The notes below the pieces were generated by a model. It was not told the DNA's origin, ran no database searches, and saw nothing but the letters and a program-made list of their open reading frames with translations. 64,000 bases of DNA from Manis javanica (Eukaryota; Chordata; Mammalia; Pholidota; Manidae). Each line of letters opens with the position of its first letter. The first letter of the stretch is position 1. Location: the NCBI RefSeq assembly GCF_040802235.1, contig NC_133172.1:32383738-32447737 (forward strand), given 5' to 3'. The translations under genes and the position numbers were made by a program. Positions 35,613 to 47,769 of the stretch are shown here, one piece after another.

Positions 35613-36069
35613 GACTCGGGATCAGGTTTCTAATGGTGGCGGTGGTGGCCTCGCTGGTCCTGTGGTAAGCTTTTCAACCACATCTAAGTCTAGAGAAAGG
35701 GCGGTGGGGGTGAGGGGCTTAGCGCTGGCCCTGTGGGGGTCTGCTGCTGTGGCCTTCCTGGGATGGCCTGGGCCAGAGCGGACTGCAGGGCTGCCCTGAG
35801 GGCAGGTGGGGCTCAGGTTGCTTTCAGGAGACCAAACTGGCTCAAGGCCAGGCGTGGCTAACTGTGCCTCTGGCTGGGTGGCTGGGTTCTCAGAGCCTCT
35901 CCTTTTTATAGAAAACTTAAAAGATTGAAGGAAACTGAAGCAGCTACTTACCTGAGGAGAAAGAGGAAGGGCCACTGAAGAGACCTGAATCATCGAATCT
36001 GACTGACAGCATTTGAATCCTGGTTCCCCTGCCTCACCCATCTGACACTAACTTTTCTCATTATTATTG

Positions 36070-36150
36070 GTTGACTTCTGTTAGTTAGTCTCTTATTATC
36101 CCCATTGTACAGATGAGAAAACCAAGCTTCAGTCTGGGGTTAAGACCTGG
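36070..36150 (-). mobile_element. MIR SINE fragment
   Basis: It has ttattatccccattgtacag and atgagaaaaccaagcttca. Confidence 0.6.
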
Positions 36151-37209
36151 CTAAACTTAGTTGGTGGGTCAGGAAGGATGGTAATGCTGTAACAAAGTGG
36201 GGGATGGTGCACAGAAATGGGGGCCTGGGGAATTTGGTGAGGATGTGCTTGATCTTCCACCGCCCCACCCCGATGAGCTTCTTAAGGACTGTGATTGTTC
36301 CTGTCCTGTTACAGTGGTAGTCCCAGAGCTGCTCGTGATGTCTGGCTCTGAGTCGGTCCCAGTAGGTGTTTGGGGAGGGAATGGGGGATCCCATGGAGGT
36401 GGCAGCTGGAGGGGTCCAACAGGTACCTAGCAGAAATTTCTATTGACACCAGCTCTCCATGTGCTCCCCATGTGTCCCAGCCCCTTTGAAGCTTCTTGGG
36501 GGCACAAGGCTAGTTCTGGCTGGTGGGTTGCAAGTGAGATGACCTGGTAGGAGGATTTAAGAGCCTGTGCATGTCCTTCTGGTTCTCCCTGCCCTGGAAG
36601 CCTTGTGTTATGATGGCAGAGCTGTAAGAGCGGAGCAGCCTGGTTTGCTGAGACACTGCATGGAAGAAAAATGTCCTGGAAAGTCACCCAACCTGCTCTG
36701 GACTTCGTAGAACAAGAAAGTACCATGTGCTGTAGTAAGACGCTCAGATGTCAGGGAGTTTGTTACCACTCCATAACCCAGCCTCATCCTGAATTTGAGT
36801 CAGGGACAGGGCTGCAGTCAGGGATTTGGCTGGCATATGATCCTCGCTTGCTGGGCTAAATGTCATCAGGCTAACCCCTGGCTGACTCTCACACCCTGTG
36901 GCCATTCGCTGCCTGCTGTATGCCAGGCCTGGGGGTTGTGGCATAGTGGTCTCCTCGGTGGAGGAGGCCCTCAGGAGGAGGCTGAGGCAAATGGGCTTGG
37001 AGGGTCTTAGATGTGGTGGCCATCCCCTGCCTTGCCCCCTTGCTTGGTGTGGGGCCATGGAGGAGGCAGAGGGGTCACTGTATCAGCCTCTGTAGCTGCT
37101 GAGGGTCCCTGAGATAGCTGTAGGAAATCTCAACAGCTAGGCTCTGAGCTTCCCACATCTCTTCTCAATAGCAAATAATTTCCTCTTGTCACTGAGCATA
37201 TTTAAAGTT

Positions 37210-37385
37210 TTATTCAGCATCAGAATCACCTGGAAGTCTTGTTAAACTATAGGTTGCTGGCCCCATACCCAGTTTTTGATTCAGTAGGTCTGAGGCAGGG
37301 CCTGAGATCCTGCATTTCTAACAAGTTACCAAGTAACACTAATGTGCCAGTCTGGACATAACAATTTGAAAGCCATTGGTCTGCG
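37210..37385 (+). mobile_element. MER5A hAT-Charlie element
   Basis: It has agcatcagaatcacctggaa, ttgattcagtaggtctgagg, gggcctgagatcctgcattt and ctaacaagttaccaagtaac, an excellent match in order to the MER5A consensus as I know it. Confidence 0.9.
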
Positions 37386-37664
37386 GCATTTATAGCCTCA
37401 GTGTTTGGAAGACAAGCCCCTCTGGGGCTCCCTGGGACATCCTGGCATTTGTGTCCATTCTATGTATGCTGGTCTCCACCATGTCTCCACACTGCCAGCC
37501 TTTCTCCCACTGCTTCCAGGGGCTCTAACCCCGTTAAATAACTGGGGAGGTCCATGAAATGTCTGAGCTTCCTGTGATAGGTCTTCATGACCTCTGGGGC
37601 TGGCTGGGTATAGCTGTTCCCCTGGCTGGCCCCTCAGAGATTTGAAGGCAGCTGTATAATCAGG

Positions 37665-37880
37665 ATTCTTTTGGTTGCAAGCGACAGAATCCCAACTCAA
37701 CCTGGCTTAGAACTAAAATGATTTATTGGCTCTTAAAAGATCCAAGAGATAGATCTTGGGCCTTCAGGCATGGCTGGATCCAGGAGCACAATCAATGTTG
37801 TCAGCACTCAGTTTTCCTCTCTCCTAGCTGCAAGGAGGTTGAAGTTTAAGTGCTGAGTGTTTGTTAGGATGAGGAGATGT
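37665..37880. mobile_element. Interspersed repeat, family not assigned (copy B)
   Basis: It has gcaagcgacagaatcccaac, tcaacctggcttagaac, aatgatttattggctcttaa and atggctggatccaggagcac. It is related to the copy at 11635-11860. Confidence 0.55.
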
Positions 37881-40800
37881 GAGTAGGAGTGTTAGGTGGC
37901 CCCTATCCTGCTACCTTGGTCCCTGAGCCTGTAAAATAGGACTATCAAGTTCAGGGAGAGTGATAGTGCTAGAGGTTGTGGAAGTCACAGGGCTGTGAGG
38001 CCTTTTGATCCGTTCCTCTGAGCTATCTCCTGGATGGGAAGATACCGAGGTGGAGACAACCCCAGAGGTGTGACCCCTCCCAGGAACTCTCCAAGTGGCA
38101 CCCCACTTGAGTTGCCTCAGTTTCCCCATCTGGACTTGTGCCCACAACAGATTCTTCCAGTGTTGGTGTGTAATGAGCCTGGGAGAAGCCTGGAATTATG
38201 CCTAGAAATGTGACAAATGGAGGAAATTATATTTGGCAGGTCTTTGGGAATAGGAACAAGTCACTGCAGGAAGTGAGGTGCCTGAAGACACATGTTCAGG
38301 TGACAAAAGATGATCATGAAATGGATGCCTTTTGTCACACTGAAAGAAAAACCTCACAGGGTAAGTGATAGAGGGAATTTATGGCTTCCATATTCAGGTG
38401 CAGTTTGATCTAGGAGCTTAAGATCATCATGACTCAGTGTCTGTCCATTACTCCCTCCATTTTTTGGCTCCATTTCCTTAGAGGCAAACTCCCTGGCAGC
38501 TCCAGGCTTCCATCCCTACACCAGCGACACCAGCTGGAAGAGCTGTCCACTCTCCTAGTGCCTAGTCCAATCAGAGCCCCAAGATTACTTCTCCTTGGTT
38601 CTGATTGGCTCACATGCTCACCTCCAAACCAGTCAGTGGGCCCAGGAGAATACAAACTTCCCCTGGCCAGGTCTGACTCACACACACACAGCCCACAGCT
38701 GGAGCTGGAGACAACACCTGAGGAACCAGATGAAATTGAAGGAAGGGTAGTTATCCTAAAGCAAAACTGGGATGCTCTGCCCAGAAGAAGGGAAATGCAT
38801 GCTGGGAGGCTCACCTAACTCATGTCGCTCTCTGACACCAAATTAGCAGCCTTTCTGTCTGAAGTCCCCTCCTCGATCCCTGCCTATAGACTCCACCCCT
38901 CCCCCAGTCTGGAAGGCCACCCAGGCTTGGACACCCTGCCCTGTGATCCTCCTTCCTCCAGGAGAAAGGAGGGGGGTGGTGGCCACAGTCTCTCATTAGT
39001 CTCTCTTACATCTTTTGTCACCTATCAGGGGAACAAGCAAGTCCTTTGATCACAGCAAAAGAAGGAAGAGTATTTAAAACACAGCCTGTGAAGATTTGCT
39101 GAGCAGAAGGTGGGAAAGGCAGTCAACGGCAATTTTCAAAGCAGAAACATTATTTCAGTCTCCAGACTTGCTTGTTTGAGGACCATTAAGGAGGAGCTTG
39201 AGTTTTTAAATGGGCCAAGGAACCCTGAAGTTGGGAGGATGTCCCCGAGGGACTTGGTAGAAGGGGATTTTTGGGAGGAAAACTGCATCTCAGCCTTCGA
39301 TTCATCATGAATCATGGACCATTAAGGCCAAATGGTCAGCGGGAGCACAGCGCCGGGCTGGGAGTCTGTGGAAGTGGTATCACCACCAGCCACAAGGGAC
39401 TCCACACACATCCCCTTCATGCTTTGAGGCTCAACTTTCATTCTGCCTCAGGGCCTAGAACACAGTTTGAAATTCCCTTCCCCTTTCCCTCAGGGCCCCC
39501 TAAAATTTCTGCCATATCCACCATTACCTGGCCATTATTCACAAAGATTCCCCTGTCCTAACCTAAATGCATTTGATTTAATAAGGAACATTTGTGTCAA
39601 CAGCATAAATGGGAAAAAATGAAGCAGTATCAGGTCCATACTAAGAAAAATACCCCCAAAATAAATACAGTGAAAAGCAACATTCTAGCCTGAGAATGTT
39701 CTTTGCCACCAGAAGCAGCAAGAAGAGACCATCTCCCTCTTGGTTAGACGCAGAGACTGTTAAGAGTGAGGGAGGTGTTCTGGGTACCCGGGGATGGGTG
39801 GGGGTCTTTCTTCTGGCCACAATTAGAAGAGAAAGGGGATTGATGCCTCACTCTGGGATGGGCAGTTTAAGGGATGAGCTCACTGGGTGCGCTGTACCCC
39901 TACTGTGGGATAGACTGGACCCGATGAGCTAAAGCCCCCTCCCAGGTGTGCACCTGGCCATTCAGGTGGGCCCCAAGGATTCAGTGAGTTCATCACCTCA
40001 GGTCCTGAGTTGGGGGAGGAGCAGGGATGTTCCTGCAGCCTGTCTCCTTCTCCCCTTGGCCCCTCAGCACCTCCTGGCCCCAGGCCCTGCTGCTACTGCT
40101 TCTGAGTATCTTCAGGGACCCGGAGACAAAGGCAGGTGGGCCTGGTCTCCTTCCCCACACCCAGCCCACCCTGCCCTGTAATGTCCCCCTTTCTGCTTCT
40201 CTACTTGGGCTTGGCTGGGATCCTGGCCCAGCCCATCAGATGAAATGGGGGGGAGGCAGGGTACAGGGTTTGCCTCTGCAAGGGATGCTGTGGCACCATT
40301 CAATGTTTATGCATTGAGTGCCCTCTGTCTCGTGTTTCTATCTGCCAGGAACCAGGACAGGCCACATAATTTACATGGTCTGGTTCAAAATGAAAATGTG
40401 GAACCTTTGTTCAGAAAGTATTGAGAATTTCAAGACTGTGACAGCAGAGCACTAAACCAAGCCTGGGCCCTGTGTGACTGCAGACATCAAGCCCCCATCC
40501 TACCCCAGCCTGCCAGACACTATTCTAGGTACCAAAGGCAGGTGCCTGGTAAGCTGTGCCCCAAGGGGACTCCCTGTCATAGAGGGAGTGAGACAGTGAG
40601 CTGACTCCAGGGGGATTCCCTGTGGATATGGGCTATTAAAGAAGCAAGCCCATGAGATAGAGAGGCATCAGGGAGCCCCTCCTGAGGGCCTGGCTGGGGG
40701 TAGAGCCCTCCAAGCAGAGGGCCCAGCAGGAGCAAAGAAAGATGCAAGAAAGATGCGGGTGGTTCTGCAGATCAAGGGGGCCAGAGCGGTGGAGGAGAGA

Positions 40801-41429
40801 GGGCAGAAATGAGGTGGGAGGAGGGTGTGGGGTCGTATAGTCTGGGTGTGCAGGGAAAGGAGAGGAGTGTGGATTTTCCACTAAGAAGCAGCTGGATACT
40901 CTGGGAGCTTTGATCTGGGGAGTGAGGAGATCCAGCCACTGTCTTGAAAGGTCTCTGGCAGCTGTGTGGAGAAAGTCCTGGACGAGGCAAGTCAGAAGGC
41001 GGGTTCAGCAGCGAAGGAGGTGTTAGAGTTGTCAAGGGGAGAACTCAGGGTGCTGGCGGCAGAGTGGGGATGGGGCAGGGGGTCCTGGGCATATTTGGAG
41101 GTTGAACACAAGGATTCAGAGATGGACGCAAGGTCTGGTGTCTGCTCACTTCCCCTCAAGGTGTGGACCCAGGTGCCCAGGATGACATAAGGGTGAAATA
41201 GACCCACCCTCATCGAATACCAGGAAGGATGTAGAAACCACACTTTCCAGGTGGCCCACACAGCTTGCTATTGGGTCCTGTGAGAGGCTGGAACTTGACC
41301 TTAGGCCTAGAAGGGATGAAACTGGATAAACTATCATTTAGTTCAATCCTTGAGACCATTTATTTCACAAAATCCCAGGATATCATGTGGCCATGCACTA
41401 TCCACTATGCACACAAATCTATTTATGTT

Positions 41430-41885
41430 CTGGGTTGAATTGTGTCCCATGAAAAGGTATGTCCAAATCTTAACCCCTGGTCATGTGCATGTGACCTTAT
41501 TTGGAAATAGGGTTTTGCAGATGTGATCAAGTTAAGATGATGTCATATTGTTGGGATGAGCCCCAATCCAATGACTAATGTTCTTATAGGAAGAGGGAAA
41601 TTTGGACACAGACACACACAAAGAGGAGAAGGCCATGTGAAGACAGAGGCAGTGACTGGACTGATGCATCTATGAACTAAGGAATGCCAAGAATTGAAGA
41701 AGCCTCCAGAAACCTGAAGGAGAGAAGCATGGTACAGGCTCTTCTCTAGAACCTCAGAGGGAGCATGGTCCTGATGACACTTTGATTTCAGACTTTTGGC
41801 CTCCAGAACTGTAAGGCAATAAATTTCTGTTGTTTGAATCACTCAGTTTGTGGTTATTTGTACAACATCCCTAGGAAATGAATAC
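41430..41885 (+). mobile_element. MaLR solo LTR (MLT1/MST type)
   Basis: A noncoding ancient ERVL-MaLR LTR. It has gggttgaattgtgtcccatg, gtgaccttatttggaaatag, aagaggagaaggccatgtga, ggcctccagaactgtaaggc, then an AATAAA and the ending gttgtttgaatcactcagtt. Confidence 0.88.
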
Positions 41886-42504
41886 AACTTACGAGCAAGA
41901 AACTGAGACCCAATAAATGGAGGAGCTGTCCCCAAGGCAGCCAGTGCTCTAGTCCATCCAAACGACATGGATGGGGATCAGGGAAGGTGGCTCCCCAAAG
42001 GACAATAGCCAGAGGCTGTTTCCAGGAGCCAGGCAGGTGAAACCCAGAACCACCCAGGGCATGACTCGCAGCTCCTTTCCTGCCCTCTCTGGTTCCTCCT
42101 GGACCTGGGGAATGCTCTGGAGCATTTTCTCACTTCTGCAGACACCTGCAGCCCATACACCACCCCAGGAGGTAGAGGAGGTTGTGAAGATACCAGGAAA
42201 TGCTTCACTACGGAGCAGCTGCTCTACAGGGAGCTGGCTACACAAGGACTGTGCAGTGAGGTGAGGGGAAAGGAGTCAAGTGAGATTATCCCAGGAAAAA
42301 CGGTCCAGGAGGGTCCAGGGTCCCAATGGACCCAAAGTTAACTATAACAAAGCAATTAAATTGGGTGCTGAAATTTGATGCCTGAACAATTCTATTCTAG
42401 TGGCTAGGTGAAAAGCCAAGTGCACCATTTTGAAAAATGGACGTTAAAAAAATTAGGTTTATGCCTTCCTTTTGGAATGAGTGTTTTTGTTCCCGAGTAT
42501 TTGT

Positions 42505-42615
42505 AACAGAAGAGAAAGCGCAAGGGTGGGAGGCAGGAGATCTGAGTTCAAGTGTTGGCCCTTCTATTCTAGTGCTCTGTGGCCTTGAGACTCTTTCTTA
42601 ATAGCAAAATGACCC
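42505..42615 (+). mobile_element. MIR SINE fragment
   Basis: It has gagatctgagttcaagtgtt and gctctgtggccttgagactc. Confidence 0.7.
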
Positions 42616-43084
42616 TATTGGGCCACCACGGTGGTCCTCACATAGTGCTTGATGGAGCCCCAGAGGCGCCTGAGATGGCTTAAGGCAGAGCTCTCCCTGC
42701 TTCCCAGCCTGACAAGTCCGGCTTTAGTCTTTCTTTAAAAAAAGAAGTCTGATGCCTGGACTGGGTCAGCTCTGGATTTCCCTTCAACCCAAATATTCCA
42801 AGATTCTCCATCAGAGTGACAAACTCTGTTTCGATACACATCATCCTGTTTAGCAGTTGTTGCAAAGCATCCTTTCCTGTGATTGTTTCCTGCACCTTGC
42901 CTCTTGTTTGTCCACAGGAACCATGGCCTTCTGGGACATGATTGCTGCTGAGCATGGTCTTTATGCTATGGAAAGGGGGGCTCCAAAGGAGAGGAGAAGG
43001 CAAGCAGAGGGAGGGGGTGACCTGAAATTGGGAAAGTTGTTCCCAGGGAGCTGGCTGGGATGGGCAGGTAGGACTGTGCAGGTG

Positions 43085-43290
43085 AGTAAAGCACAGGCTT
43101 GGAGTCAGGTCCCAGCTCTGTCTCTCACATGCCAGGTGACCTTGGGCTGGTCATCTATCCCCTTCAGTCTCCTCACGTGTGAACTGGGGGTGGTAATCGT
43201 GCCTATCTCATAGGGCTGTTGTAAGGGTTAAGGATCACAGATGGATAATGTATTGAACCAGGGGCTTGGCATGAGGGCTTTCTACACCAG
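43085..43290 (+). mobile_element. Near full-length MIR SINE
   Basis: It has gcacaggcttggagtcaggt, aggtgaccttgggctggtca, catagggctgttgtaagggt and a ccaggggcttggcatg end. Confidence 0.92.
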
Positions 43291-43449
43291 GCATCAGTAG
43301 GCTCAGTGGTTAAGGTTGGCATGGAGGCTGCTTGGGGCCTCAGAGGGAATCCAGTGAAGGTGGCGCTGGCTGGACTGGGACTTGTTACTTCCCAGCCTGA
43401 ACATCTCCTTTTGGGAACATTTTTCAGCAAGTCCTCAGCTCCTACGGCA

Positions 43450-43900
43450 ATCTGCAGTGTATCTGTTTGCTATTTCTACATAACAACTCCAAAATTCAGT
43501 GGCTTAAAATATTTATTGAGTTCACAAATCATATGATTGAGAGCTAGCTGATATTGTGTCTGGAAGTCAGGGACTGTCATTTGGTTTTCTCAGCTGCCCT
43601 TGGCTCTGCTCCATGAGTCTCTCATCCTCCCGGAGAATACCCTGGGCTTGACCTTCTCATGACACGGCAGAAACTCAAAGGCAAAAGTGAAGCACACAAG
43701 GTCTCTTGAGGCCAAGGCTTGGAACTGACACCCTGTCCTTACTGCCACATCGCACTAGCCAAAGCAAGTGTCCAGGAGAGCCCAGACTCAAGGGGTGGGG
43801 AAACTGACCCTGCTTCTGTAGGGAAACTGCAGTGTCACATGGCAAATGGCACAAATACAGAGACAGGAAGGGATGAAGAACTGGGCCACCCCTACAACTT
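43450..43900. mobile_element. Interspersed repeat, family not assigned
   Basis: It contains ttgctatttctacataacaa, aattcagtggcttaaaatat, ctcttgaggccaaggcttgg, agccaaagcaagtgtccagg and actcaaggggtggggaaact. These recur together in a common mammalian repeat whose name I cannot confirm. Confidence 0.65.
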
Positions 43901-44229
43901 CACACACACTATTTTAATGAGGCACCTGTAAGGATCTCTCTGCCCCATGGGCTGATTGCTCTTCCTGAGCGTCCACCTTTCATGATTCATTCCTGTGGTT
44001 TAGGGAAATGTGGATTTGGTATCAGAGCACCACACGAGCTGAGTAGAGGTGAAATATCTTGGTCTGTGCATTGATCAGTAGTCTGAGGCCTGAAGTTCAT
44101 GTAATCACCTCCACAACATGGTTTAACACAGGCTGGCTACAGAAACCCTGGGTGCAAATTTCAGTCCTGAGGGCTGCAATACTTTGTGCAAAAAATATTG
44201 AATTCATATTGGGTGCATCCATTCCTTCT

Positions 44230-44850
44230 TTTATTAAAATGTTTTTATTGTAATACAACACACACAGAAAATATGTACGTATAAGTGTACAGCCCAGTGA
44301 ATTATTACAAAGCAAATACCCTTGGAACCATCACCCAGGACTAAGACTAGAACAATGTCCCTACCTCTGAAATCCTCACTGCTCGTTCCCATCAGTGTCC
44401 CCTCCAGCCCCCAGATTAGCCACTATCTCCACTTTGGTAGCAACCCTTTCTGCTTTTTTTTTTCTTTTAGGAGTTTTGCTGTCCAAGTAAGCATCCTTAC
44501 CCACTGTCATCTAGTTTCTCCTCTTGAAGTTCATTTAGTGGAATCATACAGGCTGTATTGTTTGTGTCTGACTTCTTTCTCTTGGACCTGCTTGTGAGAG
44601 TCATCCACTTCATTGCACATAAGCGTAGCTTGTTCTCATGGCTGTGTAATATAACAGCATATGAATATACCACAATTTACTCAACTGTTTTACTGTTGGT
44701 GGACATTTGGGTTGTTTCTGATTGGAGGATATTACTGGGAGTAGTCCAGCTCTGATATTCTAGTTCACGTCTTTTGGTGAACATGCCTGCCCATCTATCT
44801 ATAGGGTATATTCCCAAGAGTGGAATTGTTGGGTCCTCATAGAATAATTG
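44230..44850 (-). mobile_element. L1M-type LINE 3' region
   Basis: It has agtgtacagcccagtgaatt, catttagtggaatcatacag, gtggacatttgggttgtttc and attcccaagagtggaattgt, a known old L1 segment read on the opposite strand. Confidence 0.75.
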
Positions 44851-45756
44851 ATGTTGGGTGTCAGTAGATGGTGTGGAAAGGTGGTCCTTAGTGGTTGTAC
44901 CAATCGACACTATAAGAAGCAAGGTAGATTTCTCATTTCTTTCCTTCCACTCTGTCTCTTGGCTTTCTTTCTTCCATTTACTTACTCATTCAACCCACGC
45001 TTTACCATCATTCTCTGGCCCTGGCCTTGGCTGTGTATCTCATGGTGAACAGAACTCAAGGTGTACTGACCCTCCGCTCCCCCAGTTCAGGAGATAGGTG
45101 GATGGGAAGCCCCCAGCACCGCCTGGGTCCTCAGAAGGTCAGAGGTGAGGTCTGGGGAGGAGTGTGGTACTTAAGTCCTCCCTCTGGGAAAGCTGTATGG
45201 CAGGTGGGGGTGGCCATATCCCCTCCCCCAGATTTTGGACAAATGGCCCACCTGCTCGAATACTGAGGGAGGCTTAATCAAGCTCCCTTCCTCAGGAGGC
45301 AGCCAGTTAAATGTGAGATCACATGGGCCTGGCCTCTTCCTGGAGGTTCTGCAGACCCTTTATTTTGAGCCTTATTTTGTTGGGAGTTGCAGATTTCGTT
45401 TGCTTCCTTCTGGTTACCTGGAGATGGTGATGGGGCGGCGGCGAGGTCTTCTCGCGTCCATTTCGGCCTCAGTTGCGGGAAGCGGGTGGGGGAGCAGGGA
45501 AGAGTGAGGTCCTGAACCCCAAGAGGGGGTCTCCAGGGACCCCAACCAACACTGGCGGTGGGACATAGCGGTTAAGGAGGCAGGGAAGCATCATCAGAGT
45601 CTTCCAAGCAAAGCTTTCTTTTTAGCGTTAGTTCAAACCCCTTCAAAGGGTTTTTCAGTCTTCTTTTTTTCTTTTGAGGAAAAAAGCTCAATTTCCCTCC
45701 TGTTTTATTCCTCTTCTCGAGCACAGCCGGCAAAGCCTTCGGAGCCTCCAATGCGG

Positions 45757-45775
45757 CAGCGCCATCTGCTGGCCA
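45757..45775 (-). promoter_or_regulatory. Near-consensus CTCF-type motif
   Basis: On the minus strand this reads tggccagcagatggcgctg, which fits the CTCF core CCASYAGRKGGCRS at every core position and keeps the usual flanking bases. It lies between NKD1 and SNX20, about 300 bases from a CpG-richer patch (45430-45480). Occupancy cannot be judged from sequence. Confidence 0.65.
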
Positions 45776-45939
45776 CTTTTTGTATTGAGAGGTTAGATCC
45801 TTCGTGGGTCCCGCCTCCCTCCAGAAATGACTGATGAAAAGGGGAAAAGGATCTTCTTCACAGCCTTCAATACAACAAAAATGACCAGTAGCTAGGAACG
45901 AGGAAATGCACATTAAACCATGGATACCAGTTCACATCT

Positions 45940-46690
45940 ATTACACTGAAAAATAATTTAAATATGCTAACAGCCAGTATTACAAAAAGTTCAAGAAATG
46001 GGCATCTCTCATATATTCAGCTGGTGCAGGAGTTAGTACAGACTTTTAGGAGAGAGAAATTAGTATCATCAAAATCACTAAAAATGTTTATAGTTCAAAA
46101 ATACCACTGTTTTTTAAATTGCTTTGAGTGCCCAAATACAAAAGAGACATTGGCTCAAGGCATTTGCTGCAGTGTTGCTTAGTAATAAGAAAAATTTGAA
46201 ACGTTTCTAGACCATTAAAATAAGTATGGCACATATATTAGAATTCAATGTTATTAAAATAACATTGAAGAATATTATATATTATAGGAAAATGATCATG
46301 ATCTATACATAAAATTTAATTATACCTTAATCATACTTTAATTAATTTTATCATATTACATATGATACTATAATTGTGGAGACCTGTCAGTGGTACATAC
46401 ATTTATTCAAGCCCACAGAATGTCCAACACCAAAGGTGAATCCTAATGGAAACTATGGACTCTGCGTAATAATGAGGCATTAATATAGGTTCACCAGCTG
46501 TAACAAATGTACAGCACTGGTGGGGGACGTTGGTAATGGGGGAGCCTGTGGGTGTGCAGGGCAGGGGCATATGGGAAATCTCTGCACCTTCCCCTCAGTT
46601 TTGCTGTGAAGCTAAAACTGCTCTAAAAAGATAGTCTATTTAAAAATTTAAAAAGCAGATTACAAAATAATATGTTAAGACCTAGTTCTG
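45940..46690. mobile_element. Old L1-type fragment, AT-rich
   Basis: AT-rich text is followed by ggggcatatgggaaatctct and gctgtgaagctaaaactgct ending ctaaaaagatagtctattta, the classic tail of old L1 elements. The 5' limit is unclear. Confidence 0.65.
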
Positions 46691-46709
46691 CTGAAGGCTG
46701 GGCAAGCTA

Positions 46710-47090
46710 ATCATGGTCGCTGCCCTTTGGGGGTGGGGCCTGCCCTGCAGGGGCTCCTCAGGAAAGGACTTGGGCATTTCCCGCATAACCTACTTCCCAG
46801 GGCTTCACAAGAACTTTGGAGGGGGTCCTCTGGGGTTGCCAAGAAGGGAGCATATAAGTAAGTCTGGGGCTTCTATAGCCATCTTGTCACCAGGAAGAGA
46901 TTGTTGAGAAAGAATGCAAAGCAGAGGAAAGCAGAGCCAGAGGGTGGAGAGAGTGTAAGTGAGAGAGACCAGATGACAGTGTTCCAGTCTTTGGATTTGA
47001 CTTGGCTTGAAGCTGGTCTACTCCTTGACTTTTCAGATAATAAATTACTCCTTTGTCAGGTTACCCTGGCTTTCTGTCAGTTGTAACCAA
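46710..47090 (+). mobile_element. LTR-like repeat, family not assigned
   Basis: The tail cttgacttttcagataataa followed by attactcctttgtcaggtta resembles the polyadenylation end of an old LTR-type repeat. The 5' part is unique-looking. Confidence 0.4.
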
Positions 47091-47324
47091 AAGGCCTGTG
47101 TGCCCTGAACACAAGCTCTCCAGCTCATTCACCTGGCAACGAGTCAGTTCCTGGCGATGGCAGTGGCACACACCTTGCTAGGCGTCCTTCCACCAGCACC
47201 TCTCAGTGGGCACAGCCAGGGTGGCACATCAGAGAAGGGACAACCTGGGCCTGCCCCTTTCTGGGGCTTCAGCTGAGGTCTCCAGGGACAGAGGAGGTTC
47301 CTGCCTCAGGGCTGTGCTTCTGTT

Positions 47325-47590
47325 TTCCCTCTGCCTAAAATTGTCCCCTCCCCACACTGCCCTGACTGCCTCCTTGGCCTCCCCCGTGACTCCCTTAAAT
47401 GCCACCTGCTCTGAGAAGCCTTCGCTGACCTTGTGACTGAGGGAGACCATTCTGTCCCAGCTTCTGTTTGCTCTGTGAGTGGTTCCCTTCTAATGTGTCA
47501 CACCTTGATGAGGGCAGGGACCGAGTCCTGTTCACCACTGTGTCCCCAGGTCTTCACAGGGTCTGGTATGTGGAAGGAGCATCATCCTTC
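47325..47590 (-). mobile_element. L2 LINE 3' end
   Basis: It has cctgactgcctccttggcct, gagaagccttcgctgacctt, gatgagggcagggaccgagt and caccactgtgtccccaggtc, the reverse L2 terminal region. Confidence 0.88.
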
Positions 47591-47723
47591 ACTGCTTCCT
47601 GGGAAAATGAGAAAATGCACAGGTGAGTAAATAGTCTGGTGAGAGGCCCTATTAAAGGTGCTGTGAGGGTGGGGCTCTGTTCAGGGCCCCTTTGGGGGAG
47701 GGACAGTTTCTTGCTTTTATCAA

Positions 47724-47769
47724 GGGGTGCACAGTGACACCAGAAGGGGGTGCACAGTGACACCAGAAG
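47724..47769. repeat. Exact tandem duplication, 2 x 23 bp
   Basis: The unit ggggtgcacagtgacaccag plus aag occurs twice without mismatch, suggesting a recent duplication. Confidence 0.95.
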
